This document shows positions 35,271 to 45,956 of a stretch of DNA of 64,000 bases, piece by piece. The notes beneath the pieces were generated by a model that searched no databases, was not told where the DNA came from, and worked only from the letters and a program-made list of their open reading frames with translations. How positions within the stretch are numbered: the stretch's first letter is position 1; each line of letters opens with the position of its first letter. The position numbers were made by a program, and so were the translations under genes. The stretch lies in contig OX442314.1 in the NCBI GenBank assembly GCA_949358305.1, positions 31,419,118 to 31,483,117 on the forward strand. The letters are read 5' to 3'. The DNA comes from Strigamia acuminata (taxonomy: Eukaryota > Arthropoda > Chilopoda > Geophilomorpha > Linotaeniidae).

Positions 35271-36287
35271 TGTCGCGCTCAACTCTAACCGTCGCTAACT
35301 CGTGGGTTGATTACTTAATTCGACTAACTCACTACCGCTTTGTCTCAAGCGGTTTACCCAAAGAAATGATTACACAGATATAAAAGGTAAAATATAATAT
35401 AGATTTATTCTGTGGGACAATGTACAGATATATCTTATATATATATATGAAAGGTAGGTAAAAGGTAAATCGGAATGGGTGAAAGGAAATGGAAAGGTAA
35501 AGGTATGATGAAAGCTGGCTGGAATCGGCGAGGTCGTCTGTTGTCTCGGTCGTGTCCAAGATGGCGTCCTCGTTGTGGCAACGTGGTGTCGTCTTGGGCC
35601 GGCGTGGCAATATGGCGTCCTCGGCTCGTCTCTGGCTGGTCCTTCGGGCTCACGCTGGTCGGGCGCGAGTGAATGCTTAGTTAAAAGGCTTACTTCGGGC
35701 TGTTGTCTAGGTTTTTGTGTGGTGTCCGGCGATCACACAGCGGCGGACTCTTCTGGCTCCCGGCGGTCACACAGCGGCGGGAACGCTCGTCGTGGTTTTA
35801 CTGCAGTTTAGGCTTGTGCGACCGTTTGTCTGCACAACTCGCTAAACTGGAGTGGTTTTTACTATTTCTAGCTGGTGTGCTAAAATAGTGTGGTAATCTT
35901 ATCTCGCAGGTTACTCTGCGGAGTTTGACACTGACCAAACGTACTCACGGTAAATTGTCCTTTGTCCTTGGTCAATCCCAGTATATTTTACTTGGGCCTG
36001 ATCTTGTAGGACGACGGGTTTACGTGTGTTTCTCGTTTGATGGTTGTGTTGGTTCTGCCCGCTCAGTGCAAGGCACATTCCTTTGCACAAAGCGGGGTTG
36101 ACAGGTGACCAGAATCACCCAATGGTGGGGTGGACGAGCCATCCCCACTCCCTCAGGGCAGACGCCTGTCCATTGACTAGATGTCAATGCACTGAGGGAA
36201 GGGAGACGCGCTTGCGGCTCCCCTTACACCCGAAACGAGGTCACGAGAGAAACTCTTCGTTGACCCCGGTCCAGTCGGGTCACAACA
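35271..36287 (-). repeat. Gypsy C 3' LTR
   Basis: 1017 bases. Includes GC-rich G(C)TCACAC-type repeated words around 35725-35785 (GGCGATCACACAGCGGCGGA then GGCGGTCACACAGCGGCGGG). Confidence 0.94.
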
Positions 36288-36323
36288 CTTCCCCCTCCGA
36301 GCTCAGACCGTGGGGCTGAGCGA

Positions 36324-39300
36324 TCACTTCTTTCCTGAGGGACCCGACACTGAGTCCGTCACCTGGGCGTAACTCACTCCAGGGACGGGCGGTTGAGTGC
36401 CGGGTGGCGCGGGTAGATCGCCTACTAGCGCCGAGGACCGATCTCGGGGGTCCTCATGCTCCGTAATGAAGCATAATGCATGGCCGTCAACTGGCTCATG
36501 CGGGGCACGCGTCCTCTCGTGTAACCAAACGCTCGGGATGTAGGCGGAGAAGCCGGTGTTCGTATGCCGGATGGCATTGGCTTCCGCTGGCGTCACTGGC
36601 GCACGGTGGGCTCTCAGCAACCTCTGGTGGAAGATGAGGTCTTTAGTCTTCCGGATCTGGTTGTGAAGCCAGATGAAGACCGATTTGCCTTTGTCCCGCT
36701 GCGCGAGGATAAACCTCCTGGTCGCCGTCGTCATCGAAAGATGGGGAAATTCTTCGATGATTCGCCCGTAATAATCTGGTGGAGGCGGTGCCGGCTGCGG
36801 CTTCTGGGTGGCCGCGGGAATCACGGCTTGTGTCGTTGTCGCCGCTTGGGCCGGTGGAGTCACGGGCGGGGTCGGCTTCGTTCGCTCGACGGACTTGACG
36901 GGTGGTGTTCGGCACAGCAAGCGCTTTGGTCTACCCGCCACTTCGAACAGGGCGGGTCCTTGCGGGGATATCTCCGCAGGCATCGGTGGCGGAATCGGAA
37001 CTCCGCTCGTCGGCGAGATCATCATCTCCACATCCTCTGCCGATTCTTCCGTCTGGATGGTCATGGCGCGTAGTTGTTGGGTAGGCGCCGCCGTCCAGGT
37101 GGCGGAGGTGTAACGAAACGCCGTGCTTCGCAACTTGTACCCCTCAAATTCGGGGTTTACCACATCCCTGGTTAGCTCGTACCGAGTCAACACAGGGTCG
37201 GGCAGAATGGAGCTCCACTCTGCGAGGAGTGCACGGGGAACCTGTACACCCTCTCTGTCCACGACAGACCATGCGGCCATCGCCTGACGCCCTTCTCCGA
37301 AGAGTGCTGGGGTTAGCAGCTGCATCATGACCTTGGTCAATGATAGCTGTAGGCTGCGACGATTCACTGGATTCGATCGCTCTGAATCCGCAGTGAAGGC
37401 ACGCGAGAGCTTACTCATCATCGCCGTTGCCCATTCGATGAAATATCGCTGGGCCTGATCCACACCTCGCAAGGCGGGTGCGGAGACTCTTGGGTCTTCC
37501 ATCACGAAGCGAAACGCTGAGAGCTCGGAGATAGTCGGGTTGGCGGCTTCTCTCGCGAGTCGCGCTTCTTCGTCTCGCCTCTCGAAGAACAGGGCCGAGG
37601 AACCGGGTCGGGGTCGGCTCGGCCTGTAAATGTCGGTCAAATTGGCTCGACATTCCTGCATAATGCTCTGTCCAACGGGGAGAGGGACTGAGCGGTCGGT
37701 GTGTAAATTCGGCGGATCGCTCGAATTCAACAACGACGGCGGTCGCAGGTTACGGATCGAGGCAGGTACGATATTTTTTGTTGTTTTTTGTGTCTGTACC
37801 TCCTCATTATTGTTTTCTTTTTTATCCGTGTTTTTTGTGTTTGTTTCAGGAGTTTCTCCTGTTTCCCCCCCGACCAAAATTGGATCCGGAACGGATTCAA
37901 CTATCTCGTTTACCGGAGGTGAAGGGGCGTCGAAATACTCCTCGTTGTCACTTGGCGGTGCTTGTTCCGACTCGCCAGCGAACATATCGACGATTTGGCC
38001 GTCAGTTTTAGACTTGACTTGGCCCTTGGCCCACATTTCTTGCGGGAATTCCGGAATGTACGGAGTTAACTCTCGTACCTGGATCGACTTTTGCTCGGTG
38101 TTGTCCTCGAGCTTGCGTAATTTATACGCGTTACCGCCATGCTTGCCGATGATTACATACGGACCATCTCTCTTGTCGGCCAAGCTGGCGGTGATCCCTC
38201 TCGCTGCATTTGAGAGGGTGTGTGCATCTTTCCACACCAAATCATTGATCTCGAAATTCACGAATTTCCCACCGCTTTTATCTTGTAAAATGCGGTCGCG
38301 CATGTTAAAAATGTGCGCCATCATATGTTTGTATGTGTTTGAAATTGTTTGCTCCAATTTATACACATACTCATGTGGTTTCTCTGGGTCCACCACATTT
38401 ACTGACTCTGCCACTCGTGGGTCCCAAGGCACTCGTAGCTCTCGGGCGAAGTTGAGGTAGGCCGGAGAAAAATCTCTCGTCCTCGAGACTGTTGTTCGTA
38501 TGCTGAACGCGATCTCCCTCAAGTATTCATCCCACCTATTGTGGATGTCAGTGAATATGCTTAGTGCATATTTAATGTCCCTGTTGAGTCGCTCAACGGG
38601 ATTTGTTCTAGGATTGTAGGTCGAAGTATGTGACGCCACAATCCTGAATTTCTCACAAAACTTACCCCAAATTTTCGAGATAAATTGGGGTCCGTTATCG
38701 GATATTATTTTACGTGGAAATCCGTAACGTAACGCCACGTCGTAGATACATTCAACGATTTTCTCTGCTGAAGGTCTAGCGACGGCGTACAACTCGGGCC
38801 AACGAGTCGCCACGTCCATTATTACGATAATGTACGCATTTTTATTTCCCGTAACGGGTTTTGGGCCCATCACATCGACGCTTAAACAATCAAAAGGCGC
38901 GTAAGGCCCTAAGAAAATAGTTTCGAATGGTGATTTTCTCCTCGGCTTGCACGCTTGACATCGCTGACATTGGTGGACAAAAAGAGCAATATCTTTTTTC
39001 ATCCCTGTCCAGTGAAAAAGCTGTGTAGCACGATAGAGTGTTCTGCTTACTCCCGCATGGCTCGCAAGCGGGTGCCCGTGTAACAACCACAGCACGCGAC
39101 CGATTAAGGAAGCAGGTATTACTACCTTTACTGCGGTGTCTGATTCACTCAAGTCATCTTGGTGATTTGGGTGATGTTTCACTAAAAGGCCGTCATCCAA
39201 TAGGTAATCTATGGATTCGTGCGCATAACGACGCTTCTGCCTTCTGGTCAGATTGGGCGGATATTTTCCTGTCAGTACGAATCTAGCTCTGTCCTGACAT

Positions 39301-41759
39301 TTTTTGTCTAATTTTTGTTGCACAATTATTTCCTCCCTTGTCGGGGGATTGCTTTGCATCTGCTTGCCGACATGAGCGTGGAAGGCGCTTAGAAGCGGGT
39401 CATTTATTCTCCGCTCTAGCTTAAATTCCTTCTTTGCATTTGGGTAATTGTCAGCAGCTGGTTGGTATAACCGCGTCCAGAATCCACAGAATTTTACATC
39501 TGCCGGAGACGCGGTAGGAATTTCATTCATCTTCCTTAAATCCCAACGGTGACAACTCGTAGGGCAATAAATGATGCGGGAGTCATCCTCGCCATCATCG
39601 TCAGCGTCGATTGGATCTGACACTGGTGCCCGTGACAGAGCGTCAGCCACGACGTTATATTTGCCGGGCTTGTATTGAATGGTCAAGTCGCATGCCATCA
39701 GTTCTAACTGCCATCTGGCTAGTCGACCGGCTGGCTCCTTTAATTTCATCAGCCATTGTAACGCTTGATGATCTGTGTGGACCACAAATTTGGTATATTC
39801 GAGATAATCTCTGAATTTCCTTATGGCCCACACAACTGCCAAACACTCCAACTCTGTGGCGTTGTAATTTTTTTCAGCGCCTTGGAGTTTGCGACTTATA
39901 AACATGCACGGCAGGTCTTGTTTGACTCCGTCGCGCACGTGTGTTTGAAGCAACGCGGCTCCCAACCCAACTCTGCTGGCGTCCGTATGTAATATGAACG
40001 GCCGGTTTAGGTCGGGTAGAGGCATTACGCCGACTTCCGTCAGCATCCTCTTTATCGCATTAAATGCGATGTTGCACTCATTTGACCATACAAATTCGTT
40101 TTCATTCTTCAGGAGGTCGGTAACTGGGGCTGCCACTTCAGCTAGACCCGGTAGCAACCTGCCGAAGAAGTTTATCATTCCCATAAACCGTTGGACACCT
40201 TTAACGTCCTCGGGTGGTGGGAAACGATTAATCGCATCGATTTTTTCGGGGCCAATAGCTAAACCATTGACTCCAATGCGATAACCCAGGAAGGCAAGCT
40301 CCTTTCGACAGAACTTGCTCTTGCCCGGATGCACGTGTAACCCAGCTTTTGCCAGCCGGGTGAGCACTTGGTCGATGTGCTCAATGTGCTCTTCGAATGT
40401 TTTAGAGGCAATAACTATGTCATCTAGGTATGCCCATACAAACTGATGCAGGATATCACCCAATACGCTTTCGATTAGCCTCTGAAAGGTACTGGGAGCA
40501 TTCACTAAACCAAATGGCATGACGTTGAACATCAACCGTCCAATTGGCGAGTAAAATGCTGTTTTTATCTTATCCTCTGGCCTCATCTCAACCTGCCAGT
40601 ATCCCTTCGACAGATCCATCGTCGTAACCCAAGAAAAGGGGCTAAGCTCTCTCAAAATGGATTCGACAGACGGCATCTGTATGGGATCTATCTCTGTCAC
40701 CGCGTTTAATGGGCGGTAATCAATGCATAGGCGTGGATCCGAGCCCGGGCGCATCACGAGCACAACTCGCGTCGCGTATTCTCCCTGGGCCTCGGAGACA
40801 ATGCCACTGTCTAGCATTTCTTGGCACATTTTTTGCACTATTTCACGTTTTTGCGGGTTCATTCCCTTATACGCAACTCGTATAGGTTTATTATCCGTCA
40901 ATTTAATTTCGTGAATAGCCCTATTCGTTCGGCCCGGTTTTTTCGACAGGATCCCCTCATATTTAAGTAGGACCCTTCGTAGGGCTGCCGCTTCGTTTAA
41001 TTCTAAAGCGGCGTCGGCGACAAGCGTTTCCACTACATTGTCCCGTTGCAATTCTGTTACGAATGCTTTAAAATCGTAATCTTGAACGAATTTCTTTAGG
41101 CCTTTCTCCCACTGTGTCTTGTCGGCCGCTTCTTTTACAAGAGCTGGTGGCACGACAATTGCGGGTCTTTCCTTATCATTTCTGATATAATTCCAAGATT
41201 TCGTTATTGGATTGGGTTGTATTTCCATTGACGCCATGAGGTCTAAGCCCAACAGAAAAATTCTGTCGCATGTGGGCAGGACCAGGAAAGGGTGCTGTTC
41301 TACTCCTCCGAGCCACTCCATGGTCAATAATATAACTCCTTTTGGACGCGCCATTCCGTTGGCGGTTTTTAGACGTATATTTTTATTAACGCCTTTTATC
41401 TTATCGGTGAGACCCAATGATGCTACTATGTCTTTGGAAACGAACGAGCGATCTGCTCCCGAGTCTAGTAGTCCCATAATTTTTTCACGTTCTATTGTCA
41501 TGGGCAACATACATAGGCGGTTGGTGTATTCGACCGCCACGTTGCACATGAAAACACGAAATTCTTCTGTGTCTTCGACTACTTGAGGTAATTCTTCAAG
41601 CAGTAGGTTCGGTTCTTCCGCCTCAGCCTCAGCGTTTGCGGTAATTACCTGCAAAGCGTTGTTGGCCCTGTCTTGAATTTGGGCGTTAGCTATGTCACTA
41701 CCCATTTCTTTGACTGGTGGCGGCTTATCGAACCCTTTGTTAAACCCCTTTTTCTTCAT
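36324..41759 (-). CDS. Gypsy C Pol polyprotein with a large extra C-terminal region, 1811 residues
   Basis: Starts at ATG 41759, 23 bases after the gag stop in the -1 frame. Protease LLDSGADRSFV (about residue 97); reverse transcriptase with LCIDYRPLNAVT, MDLSKGYWQVEM, MPFGLVNAP and AYLDDIV; RNase H with HTDASRVGLG; integrase with HGHPLASHAG...CQRCQACKP, SVDVMGPK, SDNGPQF and NPVERLNRD; then a GPY-like stretch (DGPYVIIGKHGGNAYKLRKL). After this come about 500 more residues: an acidic/proline linker, a helical block (FIEWATAMMSKLSRAF to MMQLLTPALF), a second proline-rich linker and a basic region (FILAQRDKGKSVFIWLHNQI). The extra region takes the place of the separate ORF3 of Gypsy B. How pol is expressed is unclear: no canonical slip heptamer is seen at the gag end. 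Confidence 0.92.
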   Translation of the reverse strand: MKKKGFNKGFDKPPPVKEMGSDIANAQIQDRANNALQVITANAEAEAEEPNLLLEELPQVVEDTEEFRVFMCNVAVEYTNRLCMLPMTIEREKIMGLLDSGADRSFVSKDIVASLGLTDKIKGVNKNIRLKTANGMARPKGVILLTMEWLGGVEQHPFLVLPTCDRIFLLGLDLMASMEIQPNPITKSWNYIRNDKERPAIVVPPALVKEAADKTQWEKGLKKFVQDYDFKAFVTELQRDNVVETLVADAALELNEAAALRRVLLKYEGILSKKPGRTNRAIHEIKLTDNKPIRVAYKGMNPQKREIVQKMCQEMLDSGIVSEAQGEYATRVVLVMRPGSDPRLCIDYRPLNAVTEIDPIQMPSVESILRELSPFSWVTTMDLSKGYWQVEMRPEDKIKTAFYSPIGRLMFNVMPFGLVNAPSTFQRLIESVLGDILHQFVWAYLDDIVIASKTFEEHIEHIDQVLTRLAKAGLHVHPGKSKFCRKELAFLGYRIGVNGLAIGPEKIDAINRFPPPEDVKGVQRFMGMINFFGRLLPGLAEVAAPVTDLLKNENEFVWSNECNIAFNAIKRMLTEVGVMPLPDLNRPFILHTDASRVGLGAALLQTHVRDGVKQDLPCMFISRKLQGAEKNYNATELECLAVVWAIRKFRDYLEYTKFVVHTDHQALQWLMKLKEPAGRLARWQLELMACDLTIQYKPGKYNVVADALSRAPVSDPIDADDDGEDDSRIIYCPTSCHRWDLRKMNEIPTASPADVKFCGFWTRLYQPAADNYPNAKKEFKLERRINDPLLSAFHAHVGKQMQSNPPTREEIIVQQKLDKKCQDRARFVLTGKYPPNLTRRQKRRYAHESIDYLLDDGLLVKHHPNHQDDLSESDTAVKVVIPASLIGRVLWLLHGHPLASHAGVSRTLYRATQLFHWTGMKKDIALFVHQCQRCQACKPRRKSPFETIFLGPYAPFDCLSVDVMGPKPVTGNKNAYIIVIMDVATRWPELYAVARPSAEKIVECIYDVALRYGFPRKIISDNGPQFISKIWGKFCEKFRIVASHTSTYNPRTNPVERLNRDIKYALSIFTDIHNRWDEYLREIAFSIRTTVSRTRDFSPAYLNFARELRVPWDPRVAESVNVVDPEKPHEYVYKLEQTISNTYKHMMAHIFNMRDRILQDKSGGKFVNFEINDLVWKDAHTLSNAARGITASLADKRDGPYVIIGKHGGNAYKLRKLEDNTEQKSIQVRELTPYIPEFPQEMWAKGQVKSKTDGQIVDMFAGESEQAPPSDNEEYFDAPSPPVNEIVESVPDPILVGGETGETPETNTKNTDKKENNNEEVQTQKTTKNIVPASIRNLRPPSLLNSSDPPNLHTDRSVPLPVGQSIMQECRANLTDIYRPSRPRPGSSALFFERRDEEARLAREAANPTISELSAFRFVMEDPRVSAPALRGVDQAQRYFIEWATAMMSKLSRAFTADSERSNPVNRRSLQLSLTKVMMQLLTPALFGEGRQAMAAWSVVDREGVQVPRALLAEWSSILPDPVLTRYELTRDVVNPEFEGYKLRSTAFRYTSATWTAAPTQQLRAMTIQTEESAEDVEMMISPTSGVPIPPPMPAEISPQGPALFEVAGRPKRLLCRTPPVKSVERTKPTPPVTPPAQAATTTQAVIPAATQKPQPAPPPPDYYGRIIEEFPHLSMTTATRRFILAQRDKGKSVFIWLHNQIRKTKDLIFHQRLLRAHRAPVTPAEANAIRHTNTGFSAYIPSVWLHERTRAPHEPVDGHALCFITEHEDPRDRSSALVGDLPAPPGTQPPVPGVSYAQVTDSVSGPSGKK

Positions 41760-41782
41760 GAATGGCGCAGACGGTCGAGAAA

Positions 41783-44700
41783 TTATTTCTTCGCCGCCTG
41801 CGCTGACTCGTTTTTTGACTCGTTTTTTGCCATGGCGAGTTTAATCTCTGCCATCTGCTTCATTATCGCGTCAAAGTTAGCGTCTTCTTTCGCTGTTCTT
41901 GGGCACTCATTGGAGTAGTGGCCCGGTTGGTTACACTTGAAACAGCGAATATTTGATTTGTCTCTTGGGGCTTCAGTCGATTTTTTCTTTTCAGGGTCTG
42001 CTTTCGACGGTGGCGTGTAATTTTTTCGAAAATACTTCGGAATTCGACCGGCATTTGGTTTTAACCTGGCGCGAAATTCTTCTACCGCTCTATCTCGATG
42101 GATGAGATGTACTAGCGGTCCTTCCTCATCGCAACCCGTTGATAAGGTATCGCGATAGCTTCGTATTTCTTCGTCCGTCGAATAATCGTCTTTTTCTTCT
42201 TTTTCGTCTGATTTTCCGACATTTTGTTCGGCTTCCTCCCCCTCCTTGACCTCCTCCAGTGTCGCTTGCATGGCTGACGCTGTCGGTGCCTTTTTAGGGG
42301 CGGCCAAAGGGTTGGAAGGCAGCGTGGATGTCAGTTTATTTTTTATTTGCAAACCAACGCTAGCTTCTGCCAGCTCCATTATACCGCTAAGATATTCAGT
42401 AGGGCGCATAATCTTATCTGTCGCCCCATATCTTTCCGCACTCAACTTGAGACGTTTTGCGGTCGCTGCTTTCTCCGCTTCTGGTAAAGCGGAATAATAT
42501 CTCTTCTCGATATCTATCGTGTTCTCAAACAGGAAGGCGCTCATCTCCTCGTAGCTACCTCCTGTCGGTGCCCTTTCTTCAAGTAGCACCCTTTGCGAGT
42601 ATTCCGACAAACCGCCGAGAAAGAAAAGGTTGAATCCCGTGGCGTGAAATTCCATCGGGGCCTTTTCGAACAACAATCTGGCGCGAATGTCGTAATCCAT
42701 TATGGTTTCACCAGGCATCTGGCGAAGACCTCGCATCTTTCGGCTCACCTCTTCGGGTGTCTCGCCGTAGCGCAGGTCGAATCTCATTAAAAAGTCGTCC
42801 CAATTGACGCCTTTCAATCCTTGGTACCACTCACGTGCCGAGCCTGTCATTAGCTCGACAATACCGTGGGTGAGCATGTCTCCTACGGTGGCTTTAGTGG
42901 CAGTCTTAATTCGAATTACTTCGTCAAGGAAGCGATCTCCCGCTTTCCATGACCCGTCGAAACGGTTCTGAATATAAAATTGCCACCTAATATTCCCGGT
43001 AACACTCATGGTGTCACGTCGGGAGACAGCGTATTTTTTCTTTACGCGGTCACCAGTGCTACGATTACGATCGTTTCGTTTGCTCAGATCAATTCCCTCG
43101 GCTTTTAACGAGCCGAGTAGGGCTCTTCCAAGCTCTCCCATCGTATACTGCCGACCCGTCGAATCGGTAAACGCGCTTTGTCGGGGAAGGTCCTGAAACT
43201 CCTCCCGTCGGTGGTCGCTATTTTCCGATCGACGTCGTTTCTCTCTATCGCGCGGAGAGTTGGATCTCTTCCGGCGATTACTTGATTTCTCCTTTCGTCT
43301 GTCGTCGTTGGATGAGGGGTCGGAGCTGGGGTCGGGAGACGGTGAGCGGCGTGGCGGGTTGCGCCGTGAAGAGTTTGACTCTTTCCGGCCCCTACGACGG
43401 TCGTCACGTTCCCTTTCCCTGCGTTCATCGCGCTCTCTTTCCCTTCGTCTTTCTCCGGAACCTCTCTCCGAATCGTGATGACTGGGTGCATTTGACTCCA
43501 GCCCATCTGACGACGAATCACTATTTCCGTAGCGATAATATTTCGGTCTTTCGTCGCGTTTGCCTTCTCCTCGCGAAGAGGTGCGATCATGCGATTGTCT
43601 CCTTGACGACTCGTCGTCTTTAAGGATGGGTACTGGTTGTTGCCACTCAGTCCCTTGCGGATTATCTTGCTGTTGGCTTGTGAGAGCTTGCTCTTCATTT
43701 CGCCTAGCATTATTAGCGTTGATTAACCGTGTTATCGCATTATTTGTGGCTGAATCGAGAGCTTTCATGCGGGGCCGAGTTTGTTGTTCTCTGGCCGACG
43801 CATCTCTCTTGCTCGGAGTAGCTGGTGTCGCCCTCTCCGGCTGGGGTTTGGGTTTGGCCTTCGGCGTGCGCTTTGGGTCTCCCTCTAGGCTCTCGTCGGA
43901 CAGCTCGGATGAACTGACCTCTGGTTTGCGAACGGATTTCGGGTCATCTCGTCGCAATCTGGCCATAAATGCTCGTTCTGCTTCTTGTTGCGAGTGGAAA
44001 GCATATCGATGTGCTCTCAGGGCTCGGTCAACTATTTCTACCTCCTCGGGAGTCGTCGGATTGGGCTGGGTTCTGCCGTACTCGAGAGCTTGCGCTTCTC
44101 TTTCCGCCAGCTTCCTCCGTCTCTCGCGAATGGCTTGTCGAGCCTCGTTCTCTGCATCCGCTTCAAATTGAGCGGAATCAACCAATTGTTGAGCGTGTGC
44201 ACCTTCAACAATGGTGATTTGTGGGGATACACTGTGCGCTTTTAAAGCTGCACGTACGATTTGTAACGTTTCGTACACTGTAATCTTCCCCGTCGGAAGG
44301 GTGTATCTCACTCCCTCCGCTTGTGCCAATTGCATCGCATCAATCAAGGTGCCCGAGACGCTGTAAGGCTGGCTCGAAACACGCTTGACAGAGGACGAGT
44401 TGGACTTGTGCCCTTCAGACACTACCGAGGCTGGTCGACTGTGCGTAACTGGCGTGTTTAGTGCCGAATTAGCGGTCGTATTTGAGGCCGTCTTTTGTAT
44501 CGGAGACGCTGCTTTCGGACTGCCCACCTCGGTGTCGTGCGTTAGACGAGGCGATTGGTTACGGGATAAAACCTCGTTTCCGCTCGTCTCGCCGTCACGG
44601 TTAGAACGCGGCAGTTTGGAGTGAGATTGCTCTTCACCCCGCTCTGTCTCGTCCAATCGCTGCCTCGTCTCGGCGCAAGACGGGTGCGATGCCTCTGATG

Positions 44701-44866
44701 CGCTTCTACGATCGGGTTTAGGCTTACGCCGTTTTTGCCTCGCTTCGTGCGCTGAGGCTTTGGGTAAGGGACCTCCAGATCGCAAGTGATAGTCGGCGCC
44801 TTTACGACTGCCGGCTCTCTTGTTTGCGTCGGAGTCGGAATCTGTTACTCGGGTATTATCTGCCAT
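41783..44866 (-). CDS. Gypsy C Gag, 1027 residues
   Basis: From ATG 44866. A long, low-complexity N-terminal half is rich in S, R and E (RS/RE-like, for example RERERDERRERERDDRRRG near residue 480), then a capsid-like domain (about 640-790: WQFYIQNRFDG, GSAREWYQGLKGVNWDDFLMRF, GETIMDYDIRARLL), an acidic region, a CCHC knuckle CFKCNQPGHYSNEC (about 970) and a short lysine-rich helix at the end. Uninterrupted. The RS-like N-terminus is larger than in usual Gypsy Gag and may mimic splicing factors or bind RNA. Confidence 0.9.
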   Translation of the reverse strand: MADNTRVTDSDSDANKRAGSRKGADYHLRSGGPLPKASAHEARQKRRKPKPDRRSASEASHPSCAETRQRLDETERGEEQSHSKLPRSNRDGETSGNEVLSRNQSPRLTHDTEVGSPKAASPIQKTASNTTANSALNTPVTHSRPASVVSEGHKSNSSSVKRVSSQPYSVSGTLIDAMQLAQAEGVRYTLPTGKITVYETLQIVRAALKAHSVSPQITIVEGAHAQQLVDSAQFEADAENEARQAIRERRRKLAEREAQALEYGRTQPNPTTPEEVEIVDRALRAHRYAFHSQQEAERAFMARLRRDDPKSVRKPEVSSSELSDESLEGDPKRTPKAKPKPQPERATPATPSKRDASAREQQTRPRMKALDSATNNAITRLINANNARRNEEQALTSQQQDNPQGTEWQQPVPILKDDESSRRQSHDRTSSRGEGKRDERPKYYRYGNSDSSSDGLESNAPSHHDSERGSGERRRERERDERRERERDDRRRGRKESNSSRRNPPRRSPSPDPSSDPSSNDDRRKEKSSNRRKRSNSPRDREKRRRSENSDHRREEFQDLPRQSAFTDSTGRQYTMGELGRALLGSLKAEGIDLSKRNDRNRSTGDRVKKKYAVSRRDTMSVTGNIRWQFYIQNRFDGSWKAGDRFLDEVIRIKTATKATVGDMLTHGIVELMTGSAREWYQGLKGVNWDDFLMRFDLRYGETPEEVSRKMRGLRQMPGETIMDYDIRARLLFEKAPMEFHATGFNLFFLGGLSEYSQRVLLEERAPTGGSYEEMSAFLFENTIDIEKRYYSALPEAEKAATAKRLKLSAERYGATDKIMRPTEYLSGIMELAEASVGLQIKNKLTSTLPSNPLAAPKKAPTASAMQATLEEVKEGEEAEQNVGKSDEKEEKDDYSTDEEIRSYRDTLSTGCDEEGPLVHLIHRDRAVEEFRARLKPNAGRIPKYFRKNYTPPSKADPEKKKSTEAPRDKSNIRCFKCNQPGHYSNECPRTAKEDANFDAIMKQMAEIKLAMAKNESKNESAQAAKK

Positions 44867-44915
44867 TTTTGGGTATGAAAAATGATCTCAAGTTCTATTC
44901 GAGTCGTTTAAATCG

Positions 44916-44933
44916 ATCCCGGACAGGCCCCCA
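44916..44933 (-). promoter_or_regulatory. Gypsy C primer-binding site, tRNA-Pro type
   Basis: The element strand reads TGGGGGCCTGTCCGGGAT, two bases from the 5' LTR. This is close to the classical tRNA-Pro primer site TGGGGGCTCGTCCGGGAT (two mismatches). Confidence 0.75.
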
Positions 44934-44935
44934 CG

Positions 44936-45952
44936 TGTCGCGCTCAACTCTAACCGTCGCTAACTCGTGGGTTGATTACTTAATTCGACTAACTCACTAC
45001 CGCTTTGTCTCAAGCGGTTTACCCAAAGAAATGATTACACAGATATAAAAGGTAAAATATAATATAGATTTATTCTGTGGGACAATGTACAGATATATCT
45101 TATATATATATATGAAAGGTAGGTAAAAGGTAAATCGGAATGGGTGAAGGGAAATGGAAAGGTAAAGGTATGATGAAAGCTGGCTGGAATCGGCGAGGTC
45201 GTCTGTTGTCTCGGTCGTGTCCAAGATGGCGTCCTCGTTGTGGCAACGTGGTGTCGTCTTGGGCCGGCGTGGCAATATGGCGTCCTCGGCTCGTCTCTGG
45301 CTGGTCCTTCGGGCTCACGCTGGTCGGGCGCGAGTGAATGCTTAGTTAAAAGGCTTACTTCGGGCTGTTGTCTAGGTTTTTGTGTGGTGTCCGGCGATCA
45401 CACAGCGGCGGACTCTTCTGGCTCCCGGCGGTCACACAGCGGCGGGAACGCTCGTCGTGGTTTTACTGCAGTTTAGGCTTGTGCGACCGTTTGTCTGCAC
45501 AACTCGCTAAACTGGAGTGGTTTTTACTATTTCTAGCTGGTGTGCTAAAATAGTGTGGTAATCTTATCTCGCAGGTTACTCTGCGGAGTTTGACACTGAC
45601 CAAACGTACTCACGGTAAATTGTCCTTTGTCCTTGGTCAATCCCAGTATATTTTACTTGGGCCTGATCTTGTAGGACGACGGGTTTACGTGTGTTTCTCG
45701 TTTGATGGTTGTGTTGGTTCTGCCCGCTCAGTGCAAGGCACATTCCTTTGCACAAAGCGGGGTTGACAGGTGACCAGAATCACCCAATGGTGGGGTGGAC
45801 GAGCCATCCCCACTCCCTCAGGGCAGACGCCTGTCCATTGACTAGATGTCAATGCACTGAGGGAAGGGAGACGCGCTTGCGGCTCCCCTTACACCCGAAA
45901 CGAGGTCACGAGAGAAACTCTTCGTTGACCCCGGTCCAGTCGGGTCACAACA
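44936..45952 (-). repeat. Gypsy C 5' LTR
   Basis: 1017 bases, matching 35271-36287 with one difference seen. Confidence 0.94.
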
Positions 45953-45956
45953 ACGG

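Larger units (their letters stand above)
35271..45952 (-). mobile_element. Gypsy C LTR retrotransposon
   Basis: 1017-base LTRs (35271-36287, 44936-45952; element orientation TGTTGTGACC...GCGCGACA) with a 4-base duplication ACGG (35267-35270, 45953-45956) inside the Gypsy B LTR; the other Gypsy B LTR provides the empty site (ATTGACGGTATCACG). Purine tract is the complement of 36288-36299. The LTRs differ at one site I noticed (35487 A versus 45152 G), so it is very recent. gag and pol are both uninterrupted; this could be an active lineage. Confidence 0.95.

Noticed and set aside
41757-41800. Canonical -1 slip heptamer between gag and pol of Gypsy C
   Set aside because: The gag end reads GCG AAG AAA TAA; no X XXY YYZ heptamer fits. 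Pol has its own ATG 23 bases after the stop, so reinitiation is an equal possibility.
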